Assembly: GCA_963971535.1 (NCBI GenBank)
Contig: OZ020599.1
Span: 97,137,120-97,201,119 of the forward strand
Length of the DNA: 64,000 nucleotides
Reading direction: 5' to 3'
From: Notolepis coatsorum
Lineage: Eukaryota; Chordata; Actinopteri; Aulopiformes; Paralepididae
Shown piece after piece: positions 1 to 13,800 of this stretch. A program made the translations under genes and the position numbers. Position 1 is the stretch's first letter. Every line of letters starts with the position of its first letter. Below the pieces are notes generated by a model. It saw nothing but the letters and a program-made list of their open reading frames with translations, was not told the DNA's origin and did not search any database.

Positions 1-2364
1 TTCCGTCTCCGATGAGTTAAAAAATAAAATAAAAAAAGTGTGGATGTAGTGGCCGACCCCACGGGACCCCATGCGCCCTGAGCGGCGCTCTTAGTTGTAA
101 ATAAAAGAAAAAGGATGCGCCGAAAAGGTCATAAAAATCTCTTAGGTCTTGAAACGCATGAAGGCCGGTTCTATCATAAACATCCCCCAGAGTGTGGACT
201 CCTTTGCTTTCCCACTGAGGGTTGTTCATGGGTTCATGCCCAACAAGTAATTGTGGGTTATGAAATATTAGTCGAGGTATCATGGGCACTTGATAGTACA
301 AGACCTCTGTGCGTTATGCCATGTCTGAATCACATGGGAGATGATAGGAACAAATCGTAATTGAAATGTTCTAATCGAGGTGTTGGAGTATATTATATCT
401 TGTAGTCTTCGTGGATAGACTGTTGCCTCCTCCAAGGCGCGCCACGACACAGCAACCTCGGGATCAAACCAGTTAATCAGGGGCCTCAGTGAGAAGGACC
501 AGAAATATAATTTTAAATCCGGTATTGCTAGTCCTGTTTCCTATGCTGAGTGGTGGTTATTTTGATTTGTGGTCGCTTTGTTGTTCCAAATGAACTTAGA
601 TATTGTAGACTGTATTTTGCGCCAGTAGTTTGATTGGGGGGGGGGGGGGGGGGGGGGTGTAGGGGGAGCATTGAGCTAACAACATTTATTCTGGGTATAG
701 TACGTTCATTTTTGATAATGGATGCTCGGGCTTGTAGCAAGTTGGGGAGGCTCAACCATCTATTGAGATCCTGAAGTATTTAGTTGTACATGCCTGTATA
801 ATTGTGTCTAACAGTCTGACTCAGGGTGGGGAAAATCTCGATGCCGAGGTATTTGAAATGTTCAACTATGGGGATGTCCGCCAGGAGGTCCACAGCTCTG
901 GCCAACTCATTAAGGGGTAGACAAGCAGATTTGGGCCAGTTGATTTTGAAGCCTGATAGTTTACCAAATTCGTCAATTATCCTAAGTAAGTTAGTGGCCG
1001 ATTAGGAGGGGTCCTGCATAAAAATCTGTAAATCGTCCGCATAAAGAGCAATTTTGTGTGGGGTATCTTTGATTGTTATAGGGACAATTTCTTCTTTTTG
1101 TCTTATAAATTGAGCTAATGGTTCCAGGGAAAGCGCAAAAAGCCTGGGACTTAAAGGACAACCCTGCCTAGAAGACCTCGAGACCGAGAACATGAGGGAG
1201 CAGATCTTGCCAGTCATTATCATTGCTGATGGACTGGCGTAGAGTACTTTAATCATATGAATAAACTCCTTTCCCAGTCCCATAGCCTCCAGTACTGCCC
1301 ACAGGTATGACCACTCCAGTCTATCGAAGGCCTTCATGGCATCCAAAGATAGGACTGTGGCTGGTGTTTTATTATCCTTACTAGTGTCGATTATATGCAA
1401 CAATCTTCTAAGGTTATCCGCAGCTAAGCGTCCCTGAATAAAGCCGGTTTGATCACAGTGTACTAGCTCCGTCATATATTTTTGTAGACGACGGGCCAGG
1501 ACTTTGGCAAATATTTTGAGGTTGGTGCCGAGGACTTAGGGGCCTGTAGCTACCAGTCGTTTGGGTCCTTGTCCTTCTTAAGGAGTAGAGAGATAAGAGC
1601 CATATTTACATCCCTTGAGAATCCCCCTTGTTCAATGGAGTGTTTAATCATCTCATGCAGTAGTGGGCCTAGTGGTTCCCAAAACGCTAGGTATAGTTCG
1701 GGTGGAATTCCATCCCAGCCGGGTGCTTTGCCCTTCTGCATCTCAGCAATTGCGTCTCTGAGTTCTAAAAGAGTGATCAGCCTCCCCAATTCCCCAGCCC
1801 CCTCCTCGGATATCCTCGGTAGCTCAAGTCTGCTGGTAAACGCCTCGAATTTCGATTGATCATAAGTGACTTCTGAACTACCGTATATAGATGTGAATAA
1901 AATTATCTTCTTAATCTTCTTTGAGTCTGTTGTTAACTCCCCCTGTAGGGTTATGATTGAAGGGATATCTGAAAACTCATTGTTAGCACGGATTCTCATT
2001 GCGATTAAGTGACTAGGTCTAGCACCATGGAAGTAGTAATTCTGTCTCGTTCTGTCCATAAAACATTTGGAATGCTGTCTAAGAATAGAGTTTATTTCCT
2101 TTTTAACAGTTTTCCGCTGTGTATTAGTCTGTTCACTGTAGTTAGACTGTAGCGCGCAGTGTATAGGTCAGCGTATAAAGTTTAGTTTTTCAAGCTTAGA
2201 TAACCATGCTTTTTATGTAAGTTGGAAGCGAAAAGGGTCATGTGGCTTCTGATAAATCCCTTCACTGAGTTCCATAATATTCTAGGATCCTTTATTAATT
2301 TCCAAAAATTCTGTGAGTTTTTCTTTGAATTCGGTACAGAAGTCTGTTTTTTAGTAGCGACGAG
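1..2364 (-). mobile_element. L1-like LINE, ORF2 reverse-transcriptase region, degenerate and truncated
   Basis: Minus-strand frames read as an L1-type ORF2: KGKAPGWDGIPPELYLAFW (about 1700-1760), HCDQTGFIQGRLAADN, LSLDAMKAFDRLEWSYLW (RT motif A), SSRQGCPLSPRLFALSLEPL (motif B) and LYADDLQIFMQDPS (motif C, about 1010-1050). The frames change near 1540 and a stop follows motif C, so the copy is dead. A homopolymer run (G on the plus strand) sits at about 637-657. The element runs off the left edge and is cut at a TTAA element at 2365. Confidence 0.85.
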
Positions 2365-3039
2365 TTAACCCTCATGTTGTGTTAGGAATTGGCACGGTTA
2401 GTGGGTCAATGTTGACCCGGGGTCTAACTTAGTCCTGACCACTAAAAAGAAAGGAGTATCATTCAATATAGTTAATACTACATCCTAACTAACATTATAT
2501 GCATTCATAACCATATAATCCCATTGTAATTGTTGGATTGTATGGCCCCCGAGACACATCATGTCCCTTATTTTTAAGATGAATATGAGGTTGTTCAATC
2601 ATAATATACTAAATGTGAAACCCATGGATAATAATGTTTTCTGACTATAATAGAACAATATTAGAATATAACTTCTGAAAAAAAGTTTAGTATATTTTTT
2701 ATATTTAGTATTTTTATAGTATAGTTTTACCTTGCCGGGTCAAGAATGACCCTAACACCACAGTCGTACCTTTTTTTCTGCAGATACCTTCAGAATTTTC
2801 AAAATGGTGAAACATAGTTTTGCTGTGCTTATATAGCCTATGTGTTGTGGAGGATATCAAGTTTCAAGTTTCTTTAATAGTTGTCATACAGAAGTACAGA
2901 ATACTTTTATACAAAATGCTTCTTACTGTTACGCTCCAGAGACAAAGCCTTGTTCTAATCAAATCAACTACATGGTAGTTATTACATATTATAACCTTGA
3001 AACGGGTCGCTGGAGACCCTAACACCACATAAGTGTTAA
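2365..3039. mobile_element. TTAA-flanked piggyBac-like MITE
   Basis: Both ends are TTAA, with inverted termini: TTAACCCTCATGTTGTG on the left, and the right end read inward TTAACACTTATGTGGTG. It carries GGGTCA...TGACCC inner motifs near both ends and interrupts the L1 at 2364. A 90-bp LINE 3'-tail fragment (about 2857-2945) sits inside. Assignment to piggyBac rests on the TTAA target and CCCT-like start. Confidence 0.5.
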
Positions 3040-3639
3040 ATCGCCACCTGGGGGCTCTTGTGGTCAATTTACCAAACAAAGCTGTGAAAGTTACCTTTAT
3101 GATCGGAGAGAGCCATGGGTAATAAAGAGACATCAAAGCTGAAAGCTGTCGAAGAGATTGGGAGAACAGAACAAGTAGTCAATCCCGGAGGTCTTATGTC
3201 TGGCAGAGAAACAGGAAAAGTCCTTTAAGGTAGGGTTAACTAGGCGCCATAGGTCAGTTAGGCCAGTAACATGAGTCAGTATCAAGTGTTATACCTTTTA
3301 TGACCCTTTATTTCTGGTGCAGTGTTAATAGTACACACTCATAACATACAGTAATGTTAAATAACTGCCCGATATTGAAAGATGAAGTAACAAAAGGAAA
3401 AAATGGCAAAAGCACTTACTCCTAGGACATTCTTTGACAATTCTACAGCCCAAAATACACAAGAAATCTAAGCGGAATTACATATGCACAGGGTTAAGTC
3501 ACCGTGTGAGCATACAATATTTTACATTAAAAAAAACACCCAGAGAAAAAACCGAGCATTTTCTTGAATAACTCCAGGGAATTTTTTATAAAAAAATTTC
3601 TATGTGGAAAGTAATTTTTTTTGGTGCAGATACATCTTT

Positions 3640-4135
3640 TCCTCAGTTAGTGACAACAGCCTGTTTAAGCTGCTGCGGTCAGGCAAGCGCCTACGGTCAC
3701 ACGCTGCAAAAACAGAGAGACTCCGACTCAGCTTCTTCCCCCAGGCCATCAGAACACTGAACTCTCCACTCACAAATACACATGAGCACACACAGACACA
3801 CACACCACTCAAACCAAAAAAAAAAGAATCACTTTAAACAAAATGTCACTTTAAAAAATAGAATCTTTAGAAACACTTTAAAAGAAGGAGGTACTGTATA
3901 GTTTAGAGACAGTAAGAGTTAACATTGTAAATTGTATATTGCATAGTATATAAGAACCAGTTTCTCAGGAACCTAGCATGTCTTTTTTTACCATGCATAT
4001 CTTGTGTCTTATCTATTTAATTTTTTCGATGCCTATTTTATTATTGTATTTTGCATATGCGGGCAAGACCACCCGCATTTCACTGTATGCCCTGGTATGT
4101 ATGCGACAAATAAACCTCTTGATTCTTGATTCTTT
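3640..4135 (+). mobile_element. 3' end of an L2/Rex1-like LINE
   Basis: The translation includes LFKLLRSGKRLRSHAAKTER then LRLSFFPQAIRTLNS, typical of the C-terminus of fish L2/Rex1-type ORF2. It ends in GACAAATAAACCTCTTGATT with an ATTCTTG tail. The same tail, inverted, lies at 16388-16450. Confidence 0.7.
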
Positions 4136-4594
4136 ATTTGGATATTGTTCTGGGTGTTTTTAGCAGATAATATGAAAATATATCTATTCTGATGTTGCCT
4201 TCAATATGCAAGGGATTAGATGCAGCCTGCATTCGGGAAAAATAAATGGAACGATCTAGATATTTCAAGATTCTAGGGCTAGGCTGTACTTCCGCGCACT
4301 GCCAGTCAGCCTGTAGGGCGATGGAGAAAGACAGTCTTCATCATAAACGGTTCCAAAGATATGTAATGTCTTGTAAAACATGTCTAGTGGCGTGGGCGCA
4401 ACACTCTGCTTTAGAGGGTTAAAACCAGACGAAAATATAACTACACATAAGTCATATAGATGTTCAAGGTGGATGTTGGTCACCAAGAGAGCCTTAACCC
4501 AACAATCATGTCTTTCTGACACATCCGTTTGGCAAAACAAATCACGAAAAAAGACACCAAACAGATCTTACTTTACAGAAATACTTTGTACAGA

Positions 4595-4600
4595 TTTATT
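4595..4600 (-). terminator. aaas: Polyadenylation signal of aaas
   Basis: AATAAA on the minus strand, 57 nt past the aaas stop codon. This implies a very short 3'UTR. The match is exact; its use is inferred. Confidence 0.6.
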
Positions 4601-4656
4601 GACAATAGTCACAAAAGGTGATGGCAGAGAAGGGGAATAAGTGTTTGTTTGTGGGG

Positions 4657-4812
4657 TCAAGAGATTAGTTCCGTGTAGAGAGTCTGGTTGGCGAAGTCGG
4701 ACGGCTTGCCCCGGGGGTGAGGCAGCGGGGGGCTGCTGCCTATGCTGCGACGGGGGACCCCCGCACTCAGGAAGTAGAAAGGCACGTGGGTAATCCTTCC
4801 ACTGGACCAGCA
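4657..4812 (-). CDS. aaas: aaas exon 16, C-terminus and stop (residues 467-517)
   Basis: Encodes [20 protein letters not shown], a proline-rich stretch, then [14 protein letters not shown] and TGA. Human ALADIN 'GWSTGRIAHIPLYFVNA' corresponds; the fish tail is shorter than the human proline-rich tail. The acceptor is TTTCCAG|TGC. Confidence 0.93.
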   Translation of the reverse strand, partial: CWSSGRITHVPFYFLSAGVPRRSIGSSPPLPHPRGKPSDFANQTLYTELIS

Positions 4813-7800
4813 CTGGAAACACAGACAGACACACCACTTTAGTCACTGGCTGGTGGTTGGGAACAGGTGGGTGATTGGAAACTTTTAAACACTACACCAT
4901 ATTTGATCCATTTATTACAAAAAGATTTGCACTACATCCATACAAATTTTTTTGCAATTTGCATTCTTAAAAAAAACGTTTGCATTTTTGCACCTCATTG
5001 TTTGCATCGTGTACTTCATTTCGTACTTTAGGTTGTATATTGTATAGTGTTTGGAGTTTATTCGTTTTTTTTTTTTTACTTAAATTTTTATTAACAGTTA
5101 TAGACAAACAGCACTTACAAAAAAAAACTAACATCACAATAAAAACAAAAAAAAAAAACAGTGCACATAAATGTTTACATGGGTATCATGGTTAGTTGTC
5201 TGGTTCCCCTACAGTTGTTTTCCAGGTACTTAATACAAAGGCTGATTGTGTACCTCCCTTAAACAGGTATAAAAATGTAATTCCTACTCAAAGATGTTAA
5301 ATACTGACTAAGGCATGTATGTGTGATCTGGGTCCAGAGACCCTCCTTGAGCTTCTTTCTTCCCTTATCCTTCGTCCTTTTTTTTGTTTTTGTTTATTAA
5401 CTTTCACTTTGCCTTTTGATTCACCCATACACAAACCACATCATCCCTGAATATTAATATAACACCGTTAAACAGACATAAATAATAAAGTATAAAAACA
5501 TAAAGCAATTGTAATACCCCAAAAAAAATAGAAAATACTAACTAAAGCATAGTTGTGTGACATGGGTTCAGAGACCCTCCTTGAACTTCTTTCCTCCTTT
5601 ACCCTTCGCCCTCTTGTGTTGCATTTGGTTCTTCCTCTGTGATGTCGTTTTCGTTCCCTTTATAATCCTCCCACTTTCCCCATCTTTCCCCAAATTTCTC
5701 TTCCTGTAACCTCAGCATGCGTGTTATCCTCTCCATATCCTGTATTTCTTCCACTATTCCTACCCATTGTGCTATTGTCGGTGGGTCTTCCTTGTACCAC
5801 AGTCTCGTTATTGCTTTTCTGGCCGCTATCAACATTATCTTTATTAAATATTTGTCCCCCCCTTGTATTCCCTCGTGTGTCAGGTCTCCTAAGTAAAGCA
5901 CCAGTCCTGTTTGTGGTAACCCGTATCCTAATATTCTGATCATTGCTTCCCCTATCTCCTCCCAATACCCCTTCAGCTTCTGACATCCCCAGAATATGTG
6001 CGTGTGATTTGCCCCCTCCTTCCCACACATCCTCCAGCATGCTCTTTGTGTTGGTGCATATTTTCCCTTCAGCTCTGGGGTTATAAAGAATCTGATTATG
6101 TTTTTCCATCCAAATTCTTTCCATATCCTCGATCCTGTTGTTGAATGTTGCACCTCGCATATGTTCCCCCATTCCTTCCCTGTTATTCCTATCTCTAGTT
6201 CTCTCTCCCATTTCTCCCTTATATAATCGGTTGTGTGTCCCTTGCTGGTCATTATAGCCCGGTACAGTGCTGATATTACCCTTCCTTTCCCTCCTTCGTA
6301 TGCCCTTACTATCATCCTAATTATTCCATTCTGTTCTTCTTCCTTGTCCACTCTTATTTCTTTATTATAGTAATCTCTAATCTGTAGATATCTGAAGTGG
6401 TCCTTGTTTTCTAGTCCAAATTTCTCCTTTAATTTTTGTAGTGTTTGCATTTCCCCCTTCTCTATCATTTTGCATATCGCTGTTGCCCCCCCCCTCTCCC
6501 ACCTTCTGAATCCATGGTCTAACCTCCCTGGTTTGAATCTCTTGTCATGTGCTACCCATCTCAGGACCCCTGACTGCTTCTCCAATTTGTGTGTTTTTAC
6601 TACTCTTGTTCCATATGGTCAATGTGCATTTGGTGATTGGATCTAATAGTCCCTCTTTTTCTTTAAATAGTTCCCTATCTCCCACCAGAGCTTGTACCTT
6701 GTATCCCTCCCCTTCTTTTTCAATGTCTTTCCATCTTGCCTCATATCTGTCGTTACACCAGCACGTCACTGCTCTCAGTTGTGCTGCATAGTAATAATCT
6801 TGTAGGCTGGGTACTGCCATCCCTCCCTCTTCCTTTGGTAGTTGTAGTGTTTTATATCTGACCCGTGGTCTTCTCCCCGCCCATATGAACCTCGATATCA
6901 GTCTGTCCCACTCCCTGAATTGATTCTGTGGTATTTGTATCGGTAGTGACTGGAATAGGTACAGTAACCTTGATAGTATGTTCATTTTAATGACCTCTAT
7001 TCTTGAATTGAAGTCCAAGGGCATTACTGTCCATCTCTCTAAGTCTCTCTTGATGTTCTGATTTATCTGTGTATAGTTCGCCTCAAACAGTTTCTCCACC
7101 CCTCTCGTGATGTTCACCCCTAAGTATTTAATCTTGTCCATGTCCCATCTTATCCCGTACTGTTCTCTAATTTCCGTCGTTGGGGTATAGTTCCATGCTA
7201 AGGTCTGTGTCTTTGTCACATTTAGTTTGTATCCCGAGTAGTGGCCATATTCCTTCAGTAGATCCATCAGTGCCGGGAAGCTCTTGTCTGGTTGCCTCAT
7301 GTATACTATCACGTCGTCTGCAAATAGGCCTAGTTTATATTCCGTTCCCTTTATCTTTACTCCCTTAATGTCCTCGGTCTGTCTGATCAGTTGTGCCAGT
7401 GGTTCTATGAAAACGGCGAAGAGCGTCGGTGAGAGACAACATCCCTGTCTGGTAGCCCTCTCTAATCTGATTCTATCCGTCAAGCTGCCATTCACCTTAA
7501 CCCTCCGTATCTCTGTGTTCCATTCCTCCGCTTGTGCCGTCCTAGTCTGTAACTCGGTCACGTTTCTGTCCTGTTCCGCCATCTTCTCATCCACCCTTTT
7601 GAGTTCTGTATTCATTTCACCTCTGAAGTCCTCCTGTTCTTTCCTCAATTCCTCCCGTAGCTTCCCAATATCATTCCTTATCGTGTCCGTGTTCAGTTTT
7701 ATCGCCGCTGTTATGTTCTCCAGTATCCCGGCCTGCATGACCACGGCCCATCCTGGCATTCCCGTGTCTGCCTCGGCGGGACCTCCCCCTTCTTCCGCCT

Positions 7801-10800
7801 GTCTCTTCTCGGCTTCGCTTCGGGGACTCTGTTTCTTCAAATTCTCTTCTTCTCGTGTGTTCTCCATTTCTCTTTCCTTCACAATCGTTGTCTCTTCCTT
7901 ACTTCTCGTGTACATTTTCATTTTTAATCACTTTTCGGGTCCTTTTTTATCCGTTTTTTCGCTCATTTGACCAGGAGCTCTATCGCACGTGTGTTACCCG
8001 TCTGCTCTCATACCGGAAGTCAGAGTTTATTCTTTTTACTGTATGAAGCACATTCTCAGGGGGCTCATAGTGGTGGGACTCGATTACATTTTTTTATCAA
8101 ATTCATTTGAGACTTTATAGTTAATTAAATCGAAATTACCGTAATTTTCGGACTATAAGACGTGGCTTTTCCCCCCATTTTTCGACCCTGCGGCTTATAT
8201 AACGGTGCAGCTAATCTATGGATTATCTATGGATACCTGGCTGGCTAACTAGCGTGGCTATCGTTCTGTGAGCTGGCGTTAATACCTAGCTACCGTTACT
8301 GTTTAAACAAAAAAGTTAATAAATGGGAGCTTCCTCAAACAGCCATCTCTTTCCCGACAATCCCCTCTGTGCACGAACCCTTACATATGGTAATTAAACA
8401 TTAAAACACCTGCAGCTTATATATGTACACATCATTCAATTTAGCTGCTGCGGCTTATATTCAGGTGTGGCTTATAGTGCGAAAATTACGGTAATCGCAT
8501 TTTAAACGCATATAATAATACTAATAAACTTTATTTGTATAGCACCTTTCATACAAGAATTGCAGCCGTAAGTGCTTCACAGCAGTAATGTAGACATAAA
8601 ATAGACTTAGGCATAGAATTGGCATAAATATAAACGGGTATAAAATGAGCAGATAATTGACCAAAATAAAAGCAATGCATAAAGTGCAGATATACATTTT
8701 TTATAAAATAGACAGAATAAAAGTAGTGCAATAAATCATAGTGTGGATGTGATGAGTCTGCGGCGGAGGTTGTAGACAGACTGACCACAGTGAGCAGAGC
8801 TCCGTGCTGGAAGTTTGGATGGAACTGCATCAGGCTGGGCTCTGCTCCCAGCTCGCCCTGCACAAAACCACTAGGGGGAGACACAACACACACAGGGATT
8901 GTCACAGTGTGATATCATGACCTATTGGTTGTTTTCAGAATCAATGACTGCTGTATGAGGAAAGAAATTCTGAATTCTTGCTAATATCTATATATATATA
9001 TTTTTTCCAAAAAAAATGTCTTTCTTCTGTATAAAACACGTTGAACTCATATTGGAACAAATACCATTCCATGTATCAAGTCTCCCAATTTCCAGTCAGC
9101 ATAGATATTGGGACAAATAACTCATGCTTCAAATGGTGTTCTTTATTCTATAATTATTTACACACGTCACTCAGACATAATTATATTTAGGGGTTTTTGA
9201 ACAATATTTTCTTTTGAAACTTGTTTTATTCCTTTATTGCTATTAACACTTTCAGTGCCCAGCAGGGGGCGCACATTTAGTGCTTGAATGCCCACCATCC
9301 ACTTCAATGTTAGCATTAATATCGCCTAATCTATGTTTTAAATTATGGCTATGTGTCTAATCTGCCCGTCGCTTATCAATTACTCATTTTCCAGTCAACA
9401 TTGTCGAAGCGGATTGTTTTTTTATCGGTTCATTTCCGTTTTATAGCATTTTTTAAAAGCCCTCGTTTTCAAGAGAAAAAAAGATTCTGTGATAAACGCC
9501 CTGGAACTGGAATATTCTAGAACGTTGTCATTTTTCGGCCTATTTATGAATTGTTTTCAAATAAACGCTAGATTATCGATAATTCGATAGTATATGTGTA
9601 CGTATGCACGCTTGTGCCGCGAGCGAGATTCTCTTAGTTCCTGATCGCTTGCACAGTCAAACAGCCATATCACACATAGGGGAAAAGCTTATATCTCCGT
9701 GAAAACAGGTCTGATTATCCTAAGACTGGTCAAATAGATTCCTTACCTGAGATCAGATGGTATCCAAAAAGATTATTCCAATTCCTGATCGCCATTCCAA
9801 AAATCTATCCTTTTATTGATCCAATGCTACGTACTGTAAAGACATATTACACGCTGTTCTGAGGGTCCACAATGAATCTGATCGGCTCCGGTTACATGCG
9901 TGAGAAGTAAAATGTGGATTCCGGAGTTTTTTTTTCTCATCCATTTTCATTGAGTCCATTCCAAAAGGGTGCATTACCATCTGGGAGACAATAGGGGGCG
10001 CTTTTTTCACATCTGAGCGCCTGGTGGGGCTGGTTTACCAACGGTAGACTCGGTTGATGAAATATTAATTCAGATCGTTAATAAAAAAATAAAACGATAT
10101 TTCTCGTCGTGGGCACTCAATGGGGGGGCTGATAACACGAGAAATGTCGTGATGGGCATTCAAAGTGTTAAGACAAATAGACCCATTTAAAGACCCTTAA
10201 CACATATAATACACATAATGAGAGGGACACAAAATACTCGAAGACAGCACGTGATGTATAACGTCACAGTGCCCAAGTGCGTCCACCTTTTTATAGGATT
10301 CTATCACATTTGCATAACAATAGCGAATATTACGTACCTTGCGCCGTTTTCATTGGAGTTTTTTACAAAACAACGCTGTTTTATTTGTCCTATATATGCG
10401 GATATCATTTAAAAACTTAAATTTTACCATTTTAGTTCCCTTTAGACAACAAACATAATGCTAATGATGCACTTTAATTATGATAATTAGGTGGCCATTC
10501 ACGGTCACTGTACTGAGGTGACGTGAGGGCGCATTCATAGTTTAACGCTCCTGTGTTCAGATCGCATTTTCATCAACTTTTACCGACCTGCTGACCTGTG
10601 AACTGTGAAAAAAGGTCTTGGAAAATGGAGTTCTTTTGTTTGAACCTGTTTTCATCCTTTAAAATCAATGCTGCCATCTACTGTCAGCTGGAAGGTAGTG
10701 TCGTTTGTCTACCATCTCATCTCAGGAGCAAACAACATCCCCATTTTATTTGTCTAACAAACAAAATATTAATCACAATCACTTGTCACATTAACATTTG

Positions 10801-13800
10801 TGAGTACATGTGTTTTCAACAAAAATATGACAAATTTAACACAACAGCCAGCACTTCATAAAATTTTATAAACATTATATAAAAAATACAATAAACATAA
10901 CTTAGAACAATAACTATTTACAGCACACCATACATATTTATAAATTTTTTCATTCGCTCACTCATTCATACACTCATTCATCCAAACACCAGTAACACCA
11001 GAAACTAGCATCTTCGTCCTCCTCCTCCTCCCACTGGACACACATGGTGTGGAACCATTTGTGACAGTTGTCACACTGGACCCACGACACCAAACCCTCA
11101 GAGTCCACAGGGGGGTTCGCCTTTTTACACCGGCCACACCGCCAGATCCTCAGCTTCTGCCTCTTGGTGGTGTGACCTGCAGTTAAAAAGAAATTTATTA
11201 TTATGACGCTGCTTGATTACAATATACCAAGGTCCAATAATAAGTAAGGGATAATGTATAGCTACGAGGTCATTGTCGCAAAATAATTGACCGACACGGA
11301 GTTTAAAATACCGAGGCGCAGCGCTGAGGTGTTTTAAACGTCAGTGAAGGTCAATTATTTTGCGACAATGATCGAGTAAAGCTATACATTATCCCGCTTA
11401 TTACATGGCTAACTTACTAACAATATACCTAATTCATCGACAAGACTAGATCAAATGAAGACGCAGTTGTTCTGTGGCTCTGTCAGCCCAAATAAAGTGA
11501 TTATTATTATCGGCAGCCGGCAGGTCTCTGGTCTGATTGCATGACTGAGTGCAGCTGTATCATTTAGGTTCCCTGGGTGACGGAGGTTATAGATGGCCAG
11601 GGCGTGGGCCAGGACCTGCGACCTCGTCAGCGGAAACCCATAACTGGCAGAGTACAAGCAGTACTCCACCAGGGAACTCTCATCTTCAGGGGTCAGATAG
11701 GTGCCCCGGCCGATGTTGCAGGCCAGAGACACCTTTCCGCTGAGTCGGTCGATCAGGCTGGACTTAGGGACCTCGAACAACGTGGCTGCCCGCCTCGCAC
11801 TCCACCTGCCTGCTCTGACCTCTGCAATGGCCTGATCCATGGCCTCCTGGGTCCACAGACGCACCTTCCTCTCCCTCTTCCGCATTTGCCGGATATTAGG
11901 CATGCTCTGCAAACACACAAAAATATTTTAAACAAGAAAGTAAAATAATATGAACTTTATTATTATTGTACGACTGACGAGTTTATTTTATTTGATTTAT
12001 TTAGCACATTATTTAAAAAAAACAGTGCTAGGAGGGAACTTATGTGAGTGATTTATGATGAAATTAAATTAGATTTGAATTGTTTTTTTGAATATGGATA
12101 AGGAGGTTGTTGACCTCAATGATGAATTTAGTTTATTGCTATGGTTTGTTGGATATGAGTGAAATTCTGATGAAAAGATGCAGAACAATGGAAGGTATCA
12201 AGAACATCTTGCCTTTTGTTAATGAACTTGAATATGAATGAGCATGAAACCAAAATGATTATGCTGAAATATTACCAGACATGCAAACACACACACAACC
12301 TTACCTTCACCCAGTTCAGCATGGCAGCCTCACACACACACACACACACCTCCATTCACCTGTAGAGAAACAAACAAGCACACACAAACCTACCGTGTCT
12401 GCTGTGCTGTCTCTGGACTTTGTCACTGCTTCAGATGTTTTTTTATACAGAGATTGAGAGAGAGAGAGAAAACCAGTTCATTATTTTCCCCGCGAAAATT
12501 ATTGTTCTCCCTTCGATTATTTTCGCGCAACCTCAGTTCATCACTCGTTCAGACAAACTTAGATCTCTTATTAAGATTACAAATGTACAACACATTTCGT
12601 CGGACAAAACACTGGCTATATATGCTAGCAACATAACCAAACAATCTGACTTCATCTTGGGGCGAGTGGGAGTTCGTGTTTAAGGAACAGGAAGCTACTT
12701 TTACTTGGAAATCAGCGTCGCCCCGAACACATTCGAACAATTATAACGTTGCAGTGGTACAAACGTTCACATCTAGTAGTCTTTAGATGACTAAATATAG
12801 ATGAATACTCATGAAATTTGATATATATACTCTAAAATAAGTATGATTTCATATCACCTACCTTTCGACGTGAAAATCTGGTGGGGCTGTGAGGAAAGAT
12901 CCAGAATGCCGCGCAAGATGGGGCGTGACCGAAGTTGGGTTTGGGCGTTCCCAGATAAAGAGGGTGACCGGGATTGGTTTACGTTCCGTTAGTTGACTTA
13001 TGAAAAGGCATTCAAGTCAAGTCTCTGAATTTTCATAGAAAATATAAATCATCCTCTCAGAAAATACACAGAGGTGCAAATTCACAGAGTGTTTCTTGTC
13101 CAATTTCGAGGTCAAATGGGAGAAATCACATATGAAACCATCACAGAATGCACTGTGAGTAACTACTTAAGTATAGAATGAGTGAAGGAGGACGCACCAC
13201 GGCAAGAGCTCAAAGATGGGGTTGGTTCTCGTCTTGAAGACAGCGATCATAGCAGGGCGGTCAGCTGCTTCAGAAGCGCCTGGAACCACGAGCAGAAGAG
13301 CGACACATTTGTAAAAAGAAAACATAGGAGCATGAGTTATTGAAAATATGGAAAGAGAGTTATAGGCCGTATATAGCAGTTAACACTTAACCCCTAACTG
13401 CTCCCGATGAGCAGGTTGGCACCTTGCCTCTGCCATTGGTGTGTGAATGTGTGAGTGAATGTGAGGAACAAAATTGTAAAGCGCTTTGGATAAAAGAGAT
13501 ATATAAATGCGTTTTACCATTTAGGCCGAGGGGATAGGAGTGTGCGGAGAATATAAATAACTGACCTTTGAGAAGCACGGCCAGTCGCTCGCCTCGTGGG
13601 TCCCAAGCTATAGACTGGACCTCCCCACCGACCCTGAAGACACAAGAGACCAAGAGTGATGTTAAAAATATAGGACCACTTTGAAATGCTCTCAAAAGAA
13701 AGCACGATTTAGAAATGCCGTAAAATGAACTCCTTCTCATTGCCTTTCAGTTGGTCTGTAGCCTACCACCTCCCCACCCCCTTTTTCTGCTAGAGAAGTT

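Noticed and set aside
7284..7970. 228-codon plus-strand frame
   Set aside because: Antisense shadow of the L1 fusion frame, which carries recognisable RT motifs.
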